A DNA stretch of 64,000 bases from Watersipora subatra. Taxonomy: Eukaryota > Bryozoa > Gymnolaemata > Cheilostomatida > Watersiporidae. The stretch lies in the NCBI RefSeq assembly GCF_963576615.1, contig NC_088711.1:36196121-36260120 (forward strand). Direction: 5' to 3'. The position numbers and the translations under genes are program-made. The notes beneath the pieces were generated by a model, which saw nothing but the letters and a program-made list of their open reading frames with translations, ran no database searches and had not been told where the DNA came from. How positions within the stretch are numbered: the first letter of the stretch is position 1; each line of letters begins with the position of its first letter. Below are positions 31,701-46,700 of the stretch, piece by piece.

Positions 31701-34700
31701 CACGCATATTAATTCTCGTCACGATGATAGATAGATGCATGAATCGTTCGCTAGCAAATGGCGAAGGACGTGAATAGGCCTTATGTATATAATACTGATT
31801 GTTAGAGACCTTGTCACACCTCCTATGTGATAGTATAATTGCTCGAGTTGGGTGAATTTGGTGGGTCACCATAGCCCTGACGCCATCTGAGTAAGCCGAT
31901 CGCACCACCTGAGGAAAAGGCAGAGCTAGCCTTGCATCTTCAGGTGATAGGCCATTAATTGGATGCACAGTTTTATGGTCATCATTAGGGATTATAAAAT
32001 TAGTCTCGCTACGCTATCACAATAGTTAGGAAGATGAGACGCGCCTACCAGCAATGCTTAATTTTTGTTATAGAAATATTTTTGTTAGTAAGTCATTTGG
32101 CTAAAGATTTAATAACTAGTGGTGTACAATGTCTCTAATTAATATCTTGGTTACCAATTTAAAGTCTAGACTTGTACATACAAGCGTGTCCCCTGATCCT
32201 AGACTGTGTCCCCTGATCCTAGACCGTAAGAACAACTTCCCATCAACCGTGAAAACACTTAGAATACAATAGAATACAACTTCCTTTGAACTGAGTATCA
32301 TTTTGAAACAGTAGCTTGTAGAACTCAAGGAAAGAAACAAAACTAACTGGAGTAAATAACTTTCATTTCACACACTTTCAAATAAGTGACGTTTTAGAGC
32401 ATATGTGTCAAACTCACAGCCCACGGGCCACATCCGACCCACCTTGTAATCAGATCTGGCCCGCAAGATCATTTTACATTATTGTTATTCGTTGGAGCGC
32501 TGATGACATAATACTGCACAGAGCTACAGATCTCATAATGCAATGTTTTAGCTGCCTTGCTACATACTTCTTGGGTCAATTTAACCTGAAGTTTGTTTTA
32601 GAATAATATTTCTGTCAGTTTTTATCCATATTTATGTTCCAAAAACATTTAGTTTTAGTGTGTTCAATAAATGTTTATCCTGTTCGGGCCGCGACCTAGA
32701 TTGTGTTTTGAATTTTGACCCCTTGTACAATTGAACTTGACATACCTGTTTTAGAGGTAACTGAAGAAACCTAATGATTGCAGTAAACCGAATCTAATAG
32801 AGTCTGTATACTCGTTATGAATAAAAAACAAAGTTTTAGTGTAAAGCTCGTGTTTCTGAGGATAAGAAGCTTTCTAGCTTTGTCCATTTTTGAATTTCGG
32901 TCAGTATGTCATTAAAAACTAGCGTTCTGTCAGCAGCCATGTTTTATTTCTTTGAAAGTTACAAATGCTCCCAGTATTTCAGCGATGTCTTAAAAGCTAA
33001 CTACCCTAGGACACTTATGTATTCGCGGCATCTAACTTTCGCGGTTTCGCGGTGTCATCCTCTCCGAAAATTTAATGAGCGAAACTAAACTATCATAATG
33101 AACTAGCGAAAACGTGAAGTTAAATAGCTTTGTTCATTGATATCCACAATAAAATCGGCATATTAGAAATGCAGGCAATTTTCGTCTCGGTGGTTGGGAT
33201 CAATGGGAATTTTCTGGTAAACTCATTATAGCTAATACACCGACTGAGCAGCATGGCAAAGCAAATTAAGATTATATCAGTTTAGTCACTGAATTTGTAA
33301 CTGATGAGGATGAAAGTCTGGTAGGTGAAGTCATATAATTGAAGAATAATTATTGTAGTGATGAATTTTATTACCAACCAAAAACAATATCAACCCTCAT
33401 CAGGTCCAACCACATTATCTCTTTAATTGCCAACCATGTACAAATTCGCTACCGGCATAGTGCCAGCCATTTTACCGAAATTGCCGATATTGCTTCATGA
33501 TATATATACAGTATTTTTTCAAGTTCTACTTTAATTATCTGTATAATCACGAAAATCTAAATTGGCTATTATGTCATCAACAACTAATTACCTGTTTTAT
33601 GACTCGCGCGGGGTAGTTAATGAACTCACAGAAAAATGTTCGTTTTTAGATTAGAAATTCTCAAACAAAAGTTTAAAATTGCTTCGTTGTTTTAGGCTGA
33701 TTTTATAGAGAAATCTTCGAACAACGCAGTCAATTTCATAAAACTCTTAAAGACCGTGGGTTATGTGGTTATGTCAACAAATAATAAAACCAGGTTACCA
33801 GGCAATTGCTGAGAAAGTCCAAAAATGCGTTTATGGCAGTGGCCCCTAGAAAACGCATAAATGCGTTTATGGCAGCGTAAGGGTTATATAGTTTTGGTTG
33901 TGAAGTTGGTTGTTACCTATGTATTTTCTTCTTCTTGGGATTCGAGTGTGAAAGTCACGGCGGGAGGGACCTAGACGTCATTGATAGTCTAAGAAACAAA
34001 TGGCAGCAAGTGATCAAATTGAATTGTCGATCTCACCCACACATTTCAACCTGTGGTTTACAAATACGAACTAGTCCCAAATTGAATTTTTTTCTCATTA
34101 GCGAACTGGACCTGAGGAATGTAATCTGTTTTTCCTACTGCATTTATTTTCACATCACTATATTTTCACACTCATCAGAGCAGCGAAATTAAGTTGCAGC
34201 GAAATTTTACTGTGTGCTACTCACGAAACTAAATACTAGCGAAATATAAGTGTCCTAGGGTAGCCAATCGGCTTGAAACTTTAAAATTATACTGAAAACC
34301 TATTATGCGCTTAGCGACCAAAATTTATATCAGCCAAGTTCACTCGGTCACAGCTTACGGATTTACCCAGGCTTCAAAATGTTAAAGTTGGGCTGGCTAA
34401 GAAGATAGCAGCCCATGCGACAAAGGCACAAGGTGCACTAATTGGTGCGCTATTCATGTTTTGACCTTGCGACACTATACTGTGTGAGCTGCTGTTTTAG
34501 GAGCTTTGCCTTGCGAGTAAATGTTTAAAACAACCAGAAACTTAGTTACTTCTATGGAAAAAAATCTCAACTACTTGCAGGTATGAGATAGTTAAAGGTC
34601 TGTATTGACATAACGCAACAGTTAAACAGCTCTAAAGCATGCTTTTCTAGTCTTATGTTCTCAAGATTAGACAGCAGAAATGCTCGCAAAAGTACAATTC

Positions 34701-37700
34701 ATCCATTCACTATCAACTAATAGCTGCTTGGATATGCTTGACTCTCAGATTACATCACACCAAAACTAGACAAGTGTTTACCCATAGCAAACATTACATT
34801 CATAATTGCTTACGTTCTGAAGGCCGGTGTGTTTTCTCGTCAATTCCATCAACTCTTCATCTAAGCCAGAAATGTTCTTTTCAAGCCTGGCTACAAGCAG
34901 CAAATAGATGAGCTGCTGATGTTATAAAACATACACAAAACACTACATGTACAGGCAGCACACGGGCAAGCTATATACGATTTATAGACAAACAGTTACG
35001 GATCACATCTCACATGGGAGAATGCAGACATTATATAACAAGAAACACCACCACGGACTGGCTGAAAAGGTACATTTGACTTCGCCACACAACCCACCAA
35101 ATGAGGTGTTACACCAGTTTGATTCCATATACCCGCTGCAAGAATATGCAACAGGAATCCCCAAACATGACCAGGTGAAGATAGCTTCTGCCAGAATTGA
35201 TTAAAATTTAGGGGCGGTGCCACCTCTCACATTTAGAATTTTCGTTCTGCTCTTACCTGCTGCAGTAACCTCCAGCAGGTTCCTGCAAGGTAATAGGCCA
35301 TGCCCAGTAACCTGCAGCAGGTAAGTGGGATTGACATGACAACTGTAGTAACTCATACCCATGCAGGCTAGCTGGACAAGCTAGTAACTTACTCATGCGA
35401 GATTTATAATAATCTATGTCTTTTTTTGTACATTCCGTCTCATCTCTGCAAAACTGGGTAGTGTCTTTGACTTGCACACGCAGGTGCTCTATTTGTTGTG
35501 TGATTGGCACCGACTGGCTCTCAGGTTTGTAATGGTTCACCTAAGGGTGGAATAAGGTAAAAATAATGAAAATACATGCGAGGACAGTCCAATGTCAGTC
35601 TTCAAATGTTTCAACTCTCGAGCAAATCGGAGTTTGCTTCGAATGCCGAACTACAACTTGGAACTCGAATGCTACCAGAAATTACAAGCAAAAAATGTGA
35701 CAGAGAGACTCAGTTGCCAACTAATGCTCTCTTGCCTTATCTTCAGTATTCCACCGCAGTATGTAATGTATTTGATTGTTATCTTTTATTAGAATAAAAC
35801 ACAAGATATTTCCACACTTGCTTATTTTACAGAAGAATGAGGTCAGTGTAAGACATGACAAACAATACATTTCCCAGCATGCCCATCTCCATTAATGAAA
35901 AATGAGAAATTCTATGTAATTTATGGCTCTCTAAATATACGGTTAATGGTGTAAAACTCATTTCGGAATTCAAACAATTTCGCTGGAACAGGTTGTGTTT
36001 AAAAACCAAGATTGGATTGTATTAGCTGCCACATGGATGATCAAATAACCAATATTACCTGAAATACAGTTAAAAAGGAAGACTGATCAGTCAGACCTAA
36101 ATGACCAAACACAGCAATAATTATTATGAGCACGAATTGATGATATACAATTGAAAACATGCTATTAATCTGAAATGATTGTGATGCCTATGTTGGGAGA
36201 ATTACATTCATGCATGGATGAACATTCTTACTGCCATGACCAGCTGTTAGTAGGACAGTGAACTAATAAAAGTGAACCAATAGAATCAATAGAATTATGC
36301 ATCTTTACTATAATCTTTACAATAAAAACCCTGTTCCTCAGTGTGAAAACATGGTTGGAAGTTAGAAAAAACAAGTGCACCACAAAGGATTTGAACCTGT
36401 GACTTTAAACTTTAACACATGCTACCACCTGTGCTACTCATTTGACCTTCCAGGATTTCAGAATAATTGAGTATATATTCATTCCCGGTGCTTTATTGGC
36501 TAACATGATGACACTCATGGCATAGACAGCTAGTGTACTAGTGCATTTGAAGGGAGATTAAATATTGAGTAAGAACGTATTTGCCCTACTAAATACAAAA
36601 AATGTTGAATTTATTAAAGAATGCCAAGATGATCTGCTGGGCACCTTTATTCTTCACAGAATTACAGTCAAACATGGATAACTCGAACTTCACGGGACCG
36701 AGCCAAAGTGTTCGAATTATCAGAGCGTTCAAGTTATCAGAGCACTGTCACAAGTCCATGTATTTACTTATTTATTAGTAGATACATGTACATATACAAA
36801 CTATAATATAAATCAAAAGCACAAATAGCTTGTTTCAAATTAAATGCTTCTAATGTAAAGTTTAAAACATTTTTATCAAAAAGTATAGAGATTTTTCTAT
36901 CACTTGAGATTGGTTTGTTGTTTGAGGTGATGTTATTGCCAGGACGCTTTTTAGATTGACATTGGCAAAACTTGGTCGTTGTTGAAATGCTCAAAAGAAA
37001 AGACATCTTTTTCTTTCGAGCGTTTTACCCACGATCAATTTTGCCGATTTTTCTTAAAGTTTATGCAAAGATTATCTCACTTTACCTCGCTTCCGAAGGG
37101 CGATCGCTAAGCGGATGTTTGGTATAAATCAAATTTCACCAAACCATTAGAAAAGTCGTTGACAAAAATATTTTGCCGATGGTGGTAATAACGACGCTTA
37201 TGAATTACGAAAAGTTGAGGTTTACCTTTATGGCTTGGAATAAAGTGATTTTCTAAAGCGATAACAACCGTTTCGGTAGCCATTGGGAAAAAAACAGTTC
37301 GAGTTAACAGTGTTGAGTTCGAGTTATCTAGATAGCAATTTATCATTACATGGGAACAGACCAAAGAAACCGTTCGAATTAACCATGTGTTCGAGCTATC
37401 CGTGGGCGAGTTATCCATGTTTGACTGTATTTGTACTGACAAGCCAACACAGTGATGGAAGGCATGGCTGTAGTACCATTGTATGGTGGAGCTGACAGCA
37501 TAAGTGAGAGGGAAGACACCTGTAGACTGCTACTTTCTTGACCATTCCCAGCGCATCCCAGCAAATCTTAAAGGTTTACTTGCAAAAAAATTCACATTAC
37601 GGTTATTTGATATGAAAAGATTCACCATGTCTTACTTTGTTGTGTTGTAGGTGCAAAATATGTGGAAATGTGATTACAAGCTCTTAAAAGCTCAAAAACG

Positions 37701-40700
37701 AACAGTTAATCGCAGCCACACGAGACCGCCGTAGTTTGGATTCTCTTTCCAAAACGGCTCAAATGTGACGCAGCTGTGGTAGATGGTTTCTGTTTACACA
37801 TTCATGCAACCTTATTCGTCGAAATATTTTCACAAATATACTTCACGCATTCAATAAAACCATGTCTATTGTTCTTACGTGTCTGTTTTATCGTCATTGT
37901 AATGCTGTCACTTTTAGCACTGATATCTTATAACTTACCGTAAAAATTCATCCAATTTTTTAGCCTTAGCTTGAAGGAGTACATATCATTGTCTGATAAT
38001 CATGACGAGCCTGTTGGTCACCTGTGATAATCGAAAAGTGCTGCAGAAATTATTTGCGAAGTATTGGGTCACATGATCAGATTACGACTTGCCGATTAGA
38101 CCAAACCGAACTTGTAAAGTAGCGAGCATCTATATTTGATACGGGGTATTCGGTAAAACCCGAAGTGTTTGTCATAAACTATAGTGCTACGATAAGTTTT
38201 ATATTTAGCTTTTTATTGGCTTTTCAATTCACGTGAGAACATCATGTGACAAGACAATAACCAAACTGTAATGACTACGTCATCGAAATAAAGAGATTTC
38301 AATCTACGGCGGCTTATCATTTTTGAGCTTTTAAGAGCTTGTAATCACATTTCCACATATTTGGCACCTACACCACAACAGAGTAAGACATGGTGAATCT
38401 TTTGATACCAAATAACGGTAATGTGAATTTTGTTGCAAGTCCACCTTTAACCCTTTCGCGGGCGAATTTTCAAAACTAAATCAGACTCCTATGGGTGAAT
38501 TAATTTTCCAAAAAATCAATTTTTTTTTAAAAGGTTCATACACTTTTCTGTGTGTTATTATGTGCATATATCTATGTTTAAAGGTGCATATGTATACATG
38601 TATATGTCCATAGGCATATATATGTATTATAAACAAATAAAAATGTATAACATCAAATATATGCTTTTCATAATAATTGTCTATTTACGAATGATATTTT
38701 CGAAAGCATTCTCCTTTACAAAGGCCCACATCACAGTCTTTGCACCATGTACTTATTCGTGTAACAAAGAGCTTCCACAAAAATGTATTTCCTGGATTGA
38801 CAGGCTCAAAAAACTTTTCAAAATACTCCACTGGTTGAGCATCTACTGGAATAAATACTGGGCCTGTCACTGCTATAAACTGCTGAATTGTAGGAGATTT
38901 ATCTCTGTTTATGTTGGTTATATTCTTCCAGGCACTGGCATCACTCCTACTCACATCCTCATCATTACTGCTACCAGCCTTTTCATCACTGTCACTTCCA
39001 GATGTAAAGTCATTCCAATCACAATCCAAACCTGGTTCACTGTCATCTCTTGCTACTAAATCTAAAAAGCCACTGTCATCTCTGAATCTCTTAGTAATTT
39101 CGGTACTAGTACTTGCTTTATTAGAATAATCTCGGGAGGTTCTTTTAGAAGTCGCCATGACGATAAACTAAAGTCAAACTCTCGAAAAATTCGGTAAAAA
39201 AAAGCTAAAACCGAAGCAAGAAAAATAAGTTGATAAATTATTTAGAACAATTTTCTAATTTTTTTCCAAAGTTTATTTATTCATCACTGCTAAAAACGAT
39301 CATTTTTTTTCCAACCTTGAAGTCAATTTTGGAGGCTAACCGAAACTACTATATCGTAGCTTGCTATTGGTAAAAAAGTAAACAAAAAACGGCATTTAGT
39401 TAACCAGAAACTGCAATAACAAAATACGCTACCGAAACGACAAAAACGTCGCACTGCCCATTATCAGCCGTATCGCTAAGCGACAAAAACGTCGCTCTGC
39501 CCGCGAAAGGGTTAAGGAAAAACTGTTTCCAGCAGCACCCCTTGCCCTTCTCCAAAGGCCATTAAAAGTAGTTATTTTCCTGTGTGATTGGTACACCGCA
39601 TTGTTGTTACTCATAAAACTATTTCAACATGCAATTCAACTTGAAGAAAAATTGAAATGCACTTAGATTTTAAATAAACTGTTAGAGCAACACAGACAAA
39701 AGCATTCGCAACACAAAATTCTAAATTTACAACTTCAAAAGTAGGGCCTAATTGGAAAATATAAATACTAAAGCTAGCCTTTCATCTCAAGAGGCTCAGT
39801 TAGTGTCTTGTCAGAACAGCTTACACTCCAATAGCCTAACGTTATTGGACTACCAGATCACCATTGAGTCATATTTAATGATTAACAACTTCGTATATAT
39901 GACCCCTCTTAATGCTTAATGGAACCTTCTAGAGTCTAGACTAAGGGTTTATTCATTATATATATGGTCTGAGGATCATAGCGTCTATAATAGTATACCA
40001 GCACATCACCAGATTAGTATTATAAAGTTTTACAGAAATATCTGAAACAATCACTCACGCATTCTCCATGTTGCTACTAATTATATATAGAATACGGAGG
40101 GCAACAAAACACAGTTTAACATGAAGAAATCTCTAGTGTGGTAGTCTATAGAGGTAACACCGGTAGAGAAGGTTGTCTGATCTACTACATAGAATAACAG
40201 TAAAGTCTTGAGATCACAAAGCACCTTATTAGAACTAAATGAGATTGTATATAATACTTGGAGTTTTCAGAGGAATCTTGGAGCAATTTAACTTTCTCTT
40301 AATACTTATGGAGCTCGAAGCCACTGCCTAACACCACACGACAACTTTCAGGGCCCCCAGCAGCAAGTATAACTCAATTGCAAAGTTTTTGAAAGTTTAC
40401 ATGTGTTTCTCAGCACCATTTTTCTTCCACAGACCAGATCTTACACAGACTAGAACAGATCTATGGGATAGGATAGCCTCGAGGTTAGCAGTGCTAGATG
40501 CTCCATACCTGTTACCGCTGAGAGAGGATTTTTAGATAGAGAACTATTCGACTACTAGCTGCTTTCACGAATTGACAACAGCTTGAAACTGATAACATAT
40601 TGCGCACGAAATACCATAAATCTTCAAGCAAAGACATATGCGTACTTTTATAGACTCAGTTACTTCACTCATTCACAAACCTGCTGCTTGAGGGTGTTCA

Positions 40701-43700
40701 GCTCATGACTAGTTTCAAGTTTCCACTGGTGGAGCTTCTTCTCTGTATCCAAGTCTACTCCCTTCTCTCGTACCCTTTCCTCCAGCTCATCTATTCTATC
40801 TTCAATATAAAGGACAGACGACTTTAGTAAACTTATCTGAATAGAATATAAGATAGCTCGACAGACAGATCCTTGCTACAGAATTTTTTGCCAAATCTCC
40901 TTAATAATAAAAAGCACTTTATTACAGCGATTGTGCAAGAAAATCTGACTGTAGCAAACATGACAAGTGACATTGGATGACAGGTGTTTGAGACTATGCA
41001 GATAGAGGAAATACGATCGAGTGCAAAAAATATCCATCCTTAAACTTGAGTCTTGTTGAAGCCCACTAGACATCTGAAGCAGGCAGTTCAAAGGTCGATC
41101 AAATTATATTGCCCTTTACTTATTCAAAGAGTTATGTTCACATTTAGGTTTTCCTTATAACTGTCTAGTCCTAGAACTAACATAAATTTTACCTATAATT
41201 ACATCATATTGTATGAATAATTTTTGTTTGCAACTGAAAGTTGCATTTACATTGTGTAGTTGATGGGTTAACAGACAGTTGCAAGGGCAGCATTCGTCAT
41301 ACTCAGCCAAGAGATTTAATGATAGAAAGACTATTTTTAAAGTAATATTTTGGGCAACGAAAAAAGTATTATTTTGTCAAACACTCTCATTTATGGATAG
41401 TATTTTATTTTTAAGCTCTTTGCATAATCTATGAAGTTTATTAAAAATATCAGGGAAAGCAATTTAATAAAATATATTGTAAAACACTAAAAATATTTAA
41501 ACGCATTTTATGTTTCTATGTTAGTGAATACAGTAGGAGTCAGTCTACAGAAAATCTGTCTGAAAGATGCTAATGCTGTTCACATCAGTCCAGTGGTGAG
41601 GAAAATTTGACCAAGTCAGACATTCCTGTTGGCAATGTACAGCAGACATAAGTCTATCAGAGTAATGCTTATTTTCAAGTCCTGTGTGTTCGAACGCTTG
41701 AGATGAACAATCTTTAAAGGTATGTACAGCTCAGCTAATACAATTCCAGTCAGGCCTAGGAGATCTACAGATTATACATGTCAAGGTAGGCTGCTCGGTA
41801 CCAATTCAAAGCACACATGGAATAAATAATATGTTTTCAGCCTGTTCATGTTTTCCAGTGTATCTTCAAGTGCTGCCAAATAATTACACTGAGGTAGTAC
41901 TGTGTAGTGAACAGAGGCAGTACTGTGTAGTTAACAGAGGTAGTACTGCGTAGTGAACTGAGGCAGTACTGTGTAGTTAACTGATGTAGTCCTGTGTAGT
42001 TAACTGATGTAGTCCTGTGTAGTGAACTGAGGTAATACTGTGTAGTTAACTGATGTAGTCCTGTGTAGTGAACTGAGGTAATACTGTGTAGTTAACTGAG
42101 GTAGTACTGTGTAGATAATTGAGGTAGTACTGTGTAGTTAACTGAGGTAATACTGTGTAGTTAATTGAGGTAATACTGTGTAGTTAACTGAGGTAGTACT
42201 GTGTAGTTAACTGAGGCAGTACTGTGTAGTTAACAGAGGTAGTACTGTGTAGTTAACTAAGGCAGTACTGTGTAGTTAACTGAGGCAGTACTGTGTAGTT
42301 AACTGAGGTAGTACTGTGTAGTTAACTAAGACAGTACTGTGTAGTTAACTGAGGTAGTACTGTGTAGTGAACTGAGGTAGTACTGTGCAGTGAACTGAGG
42401 TAGTACTGTGTAGTGAACTGAGGTAGTACTGTGTAGTGAACATACTCAAAGGTGATCGAACGAAAGCTTAGGGAAGACAAATCTTAAAACGGGCAGTAAT
42501 TGTAATTATATTCTCATGAAAATTAGTGGCTATTGTAGCTCTTGTAGCTATTAGCATACAAGCGACAACGGCATGAAATATAAACCTAAGTGACATTTAA
42601 GCTCTGATAATGTTCTAACAAAATAGCATTCTTCTTTTTGTAGGAATAGATTTTGAAGCCTTCCGCTCCACACATTTACAAGTTATCAATAGTTCACTTG
42701 GTAGAATGAACTGCCTACCTGTTAGTCGCTCAACGGTGGTTTTTTGTTGTTCTTTTTCCTCCTGAAGCGAGACTATAGTGCCGAGGAGGGTCTCTATTGT
42801 CTGCAACAGCATGACGAGTGTACAGATGACAGATAATCTACCGTCAAACTTCAATTTGGGCACCACCTCTATTTAAATGCCACCCCTAATAGAACACCAC
42901 TATATGAGAAAGGTTCCAAAATACAGCGCCACCCTTTAATTGAACATCACCTCTATTAGACCGCCACTTTGACATTCTTTTATCTTTATGAACCCATACT
43001 AAGAAGTTATCAGTAGAAAAGTGTCCACAAAATGGTTCTAATAATGACTTGGTTGCATCAATAACAACTCTTTCATTGTTGCCATGGTTTTAGTGACAGT
43101 GCGCGTGAAAAATTCGACTGTGACAATCATCAGAACTACGATCTGATTTGAAATCACTAAGGTCTAAATCACATTTAATGTTTTTAGATTTGTCCACATT
43201 GTGGTTTACAACCTGATTTGAAAGCTTTAAAACGTTTTGATGAAAGATGAGAATACTCTTCAGGAACAACATAGGATGTAATAACTGCCATTATCACGGT
43301 GTATTGATATGCACTTTTTAACTCCAAAGCTTTTCGGTTTTCCTTAATTCTTTGAAAGCTACACCATCAAAATAAATAATAACTGTATCTGTTTAATATG
43401 CTTTACTAGTAGCTTCTTGTTAAACTAAGTCTGACACTTCAATGTATATCATAAGCGGTTTAGCGAAAATAGTGACGCTGGTGGCATCAATGTTGCTCTG
43501 CCTGGAGGAGAGTGCAGCATATAGGCGACGCTAGCATCACTTCACCCGCAAAGGGTCAAATTTGTCTTTCCAAAATTCTGACTAGCTAGTCAAAATATAA
43601 AATGACACAGTATATTTGAATGCCACCTTCAATAAAATGCCACTATAAGGGAAGCGTTAAAAATACAAGACCATGGCGATCAAATAGAGGTTTTACGGTA

Positions 43701-46700
43701 TATGCAATTACAATAGGAAAATCTTTACCGGATCAACGCCAATTTACAGCAGACAATAGATTTTACCTAGAAAGATATGAGCATAGAAACAATTGATGGA
43801 ACAAGAGAAAGAGGTAGCGTGACTGATTTGAGAGTTGCCTGCCCTATATTTTAATATATTAATAAACATAAAAGTCAAAAGATGCACCAAAATCAATCTT
43901 TTTCCCAAGCTAACCTTTTGTTGTTTGCTGAATTTTTCTTCCAAAACTGTAGCCCATATTGGTGGTGAATTAGCAAGGTTCTCTGACATCTTATTGCTAG
44001 AAGCAGCAGAAATTTGTGGAGGATTAGAAACTAAAGGCAGCGGTGCTCTTCCTGTGTATGACACTGCAAGTCAAAAGCATATTAAACTAGCGCAGTTTGC
44101 CTCTCAACTTGTACCTTGATAAGGAAAGGTTACAACTATGAGATATTATGTGTACTTTGATCTATATGATGACATCTGTCACTCAATTAGTTTCAATGAA
44201 ATGCAGAAGCTAAAAGTGGTAAATTTTGTCAAAAATAACAGAAGTCGATCGGTGAAGATACGAGAAATGATGGACAGACATTTCTTTTTATAAGAGCACC
44301 ATTACCACACCACACATAGTGTTCATTCAAATGCGTTTCCTTTGTATACTCACTCGCAATAAATTTTTCATTTCTTCTTTGAATATAATTTTATTTTAGT
44401 GTTTTCATATTAAAAAAATTTGTTGGTTTTCATATCTCGACGGGTTAGCATTTGAGACTTGCCAAAAAATAATATGATATAGCGGATGCGTGAGAATGTA
44501 TGTTTTGTGCTTGCTCATTGAACACCTAGTTAGAACAACAAACAAAGCTAACTAATAAGTCTACATACACTGCGAGCTAATGGGTGCGTCAAAAAGGAAA
44601 TCTGGATTGGACAAACACAACTGAGAGGCGTTGATTACAATATAGTAGAGTGACAAAATAACAGCTGATATAGTGGCCCCTTTCAAGGGAATGAACCATA
44701 GCAGAACCTGGGCTAGAGTTAACTCACGCTACCAAACATGAAAGGATACATTAAAGTTACAACATATTTATAATCCTAGCAAATGATTTTCTCAAGGATC
44801 TTCGTATGATGTTAACCCTATCACTATCTTTCATTACAATCGGAATAAGGAAACTTCGCTTGCAATTATAAAAGATTTCATCATCTTTATTCAAAGCAAC
44901 CATGGTTTTAGCATGTGAACTTAGCATTCATTAAAACACTGTCAATTGGGACATAAAAAAACTGTGTTTATTTTGCATGTTTTTCAGAGATTAGAAAACA
45001 TTCGCTTCCAAGTGCATGTTGTATCACCAAAGAGCAGTAATAGCAAACCATAGAGACATGACCAATTATTTGATCTAAGGCTAGTCCATTGTAATCAATA
45101 ACATACAATCCAGTAGAACTGCTTTCAAATATAGGAAAGAGAGGTGTAGCACTTGTTGAGCCATTGATTTATTTGGGTTTTAGTTAAATTTTTATTGTGT
45201 TGAGTTTAAATTTTAGTCTAGTTATTTATCTGGTCTATCTAGTATATCTGAGACACGCGTACAAAAGAACTGAATGTCCGCAGCAACCAAGTATTTCTTC
45301 AGCATGACCACAAACCTCACAAACCTCCTGTGCAATGGGTGAATACTTGAGCCCAAGCTTGCAATGCAAACAAAAAAACCAAAGAAAGAAAATTATGTCA
45401 AAAATTTAACTCGCAATACAGCTCTAAATAAGTTAAAGGTTGACTTCCAACAAATTTCACATTACAGTTATTTGGTATCATAAGATTCATCATGTCTTAC
45501 TCTGTTGTGTTGTAAATGCAAAATATATGGGAATGTGATTACAAGCTCCAAAAAGCAAAAAAAACGAACAGTTAATTGCAGCCACACGAGACTGCGGTAG
45601 TTTGGATTCGCTTTTCAAAACGGCTCAAATGGGACGTAGTTGTTACAAGATGGTTTCTGTTTACACTTTCATGCAACCTCATTCGTCGAAATATTTTCAC
45701 AAATATACTTCACGCATTCAATAAAATCATGTCTATTGTTCTTACGCGTCTGTTTTATCGTCATTGTAATAATGTCACTCTTAGCACTGATATCTTATAA
45801 CTTACCGTAAAAATTTGTTAAACTTCTTAACCTTAGCTCGAAGGAGTACATATCACTGTTTGATAATCATGACGAGCCTGTTGGTCACCTGTGATAATCG
45901 AAAAGCGCTGCAGAAATTATTTGCGAAGTATTGGGGGTCACATTATTAGATTACGACTTGACGATTAGATAATGCCGAAACAAAACTGTTAAGTAGCGAG
46001 CATCTATATTTGATACGGGGTCTTCGGTAAAACCCGAAGCGTTTGTCATAAACTAGTACTACGATAAGTTTTATATTGAGTTTTTTATTGGCCTTTCAAT
46101 TCACGTGAGAACATCACGTGACAAGACGATAACCAAACTGTAATGACTACGTCAGATAAATAAACAGATTTCGATCTACGGCGGCTTTTCGTTTTTGGGC
46201 TTTTAAGAGTTTGTAATCACATTTCCACATATTTGGCATCTACAACACAATAGAGTAAGACATGGTGAATCTTTTCATATCAAATAACTGTAATGTGAAT
46301 TTTGTTGCAAGTCAACCTATAAATAACTTATTTAGAGAGTAAAACGAGAGGGGTGTGATCTATTTCCGATACAGCCGATACATTGCCGATCGTCAATTGA
46401 TTCTATCACTTCTTTTAGCATGAAAGACTATTGCGTGTTGAGTACCAAAACCTGAATATTTGTTTTTCACATCATGCTACAATAAGGTGAACATAATTGC
46501 CAGACTTTTGTAAAGTAGTGCAGGGTCCCCGATAATTTGGCTTTCAACCTTGACCTCTCCACAGCTGTGAACTTTATGATACAGATCAAACTATAAACCA
46601 AAGATTTAAAATGCAAGATACAAATCTCTAACAACAAGCTATGTATCTTTCTCAAAGTTTGTGGGTATGTGTATAGTTCCAGCTATGGCTATTAAACTAT

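Noticed and set aside
34947-35204. 85-codon plus frame beside coiled-coil exon 6
   Set aside because: No splice context or recognisable motif, and the opposite strand carries the real gene.
38550-39059. 169-codon plus-strand frame
   Set aside because: It is antisense to the piggyBac transposase remnant and has no motif of its own.
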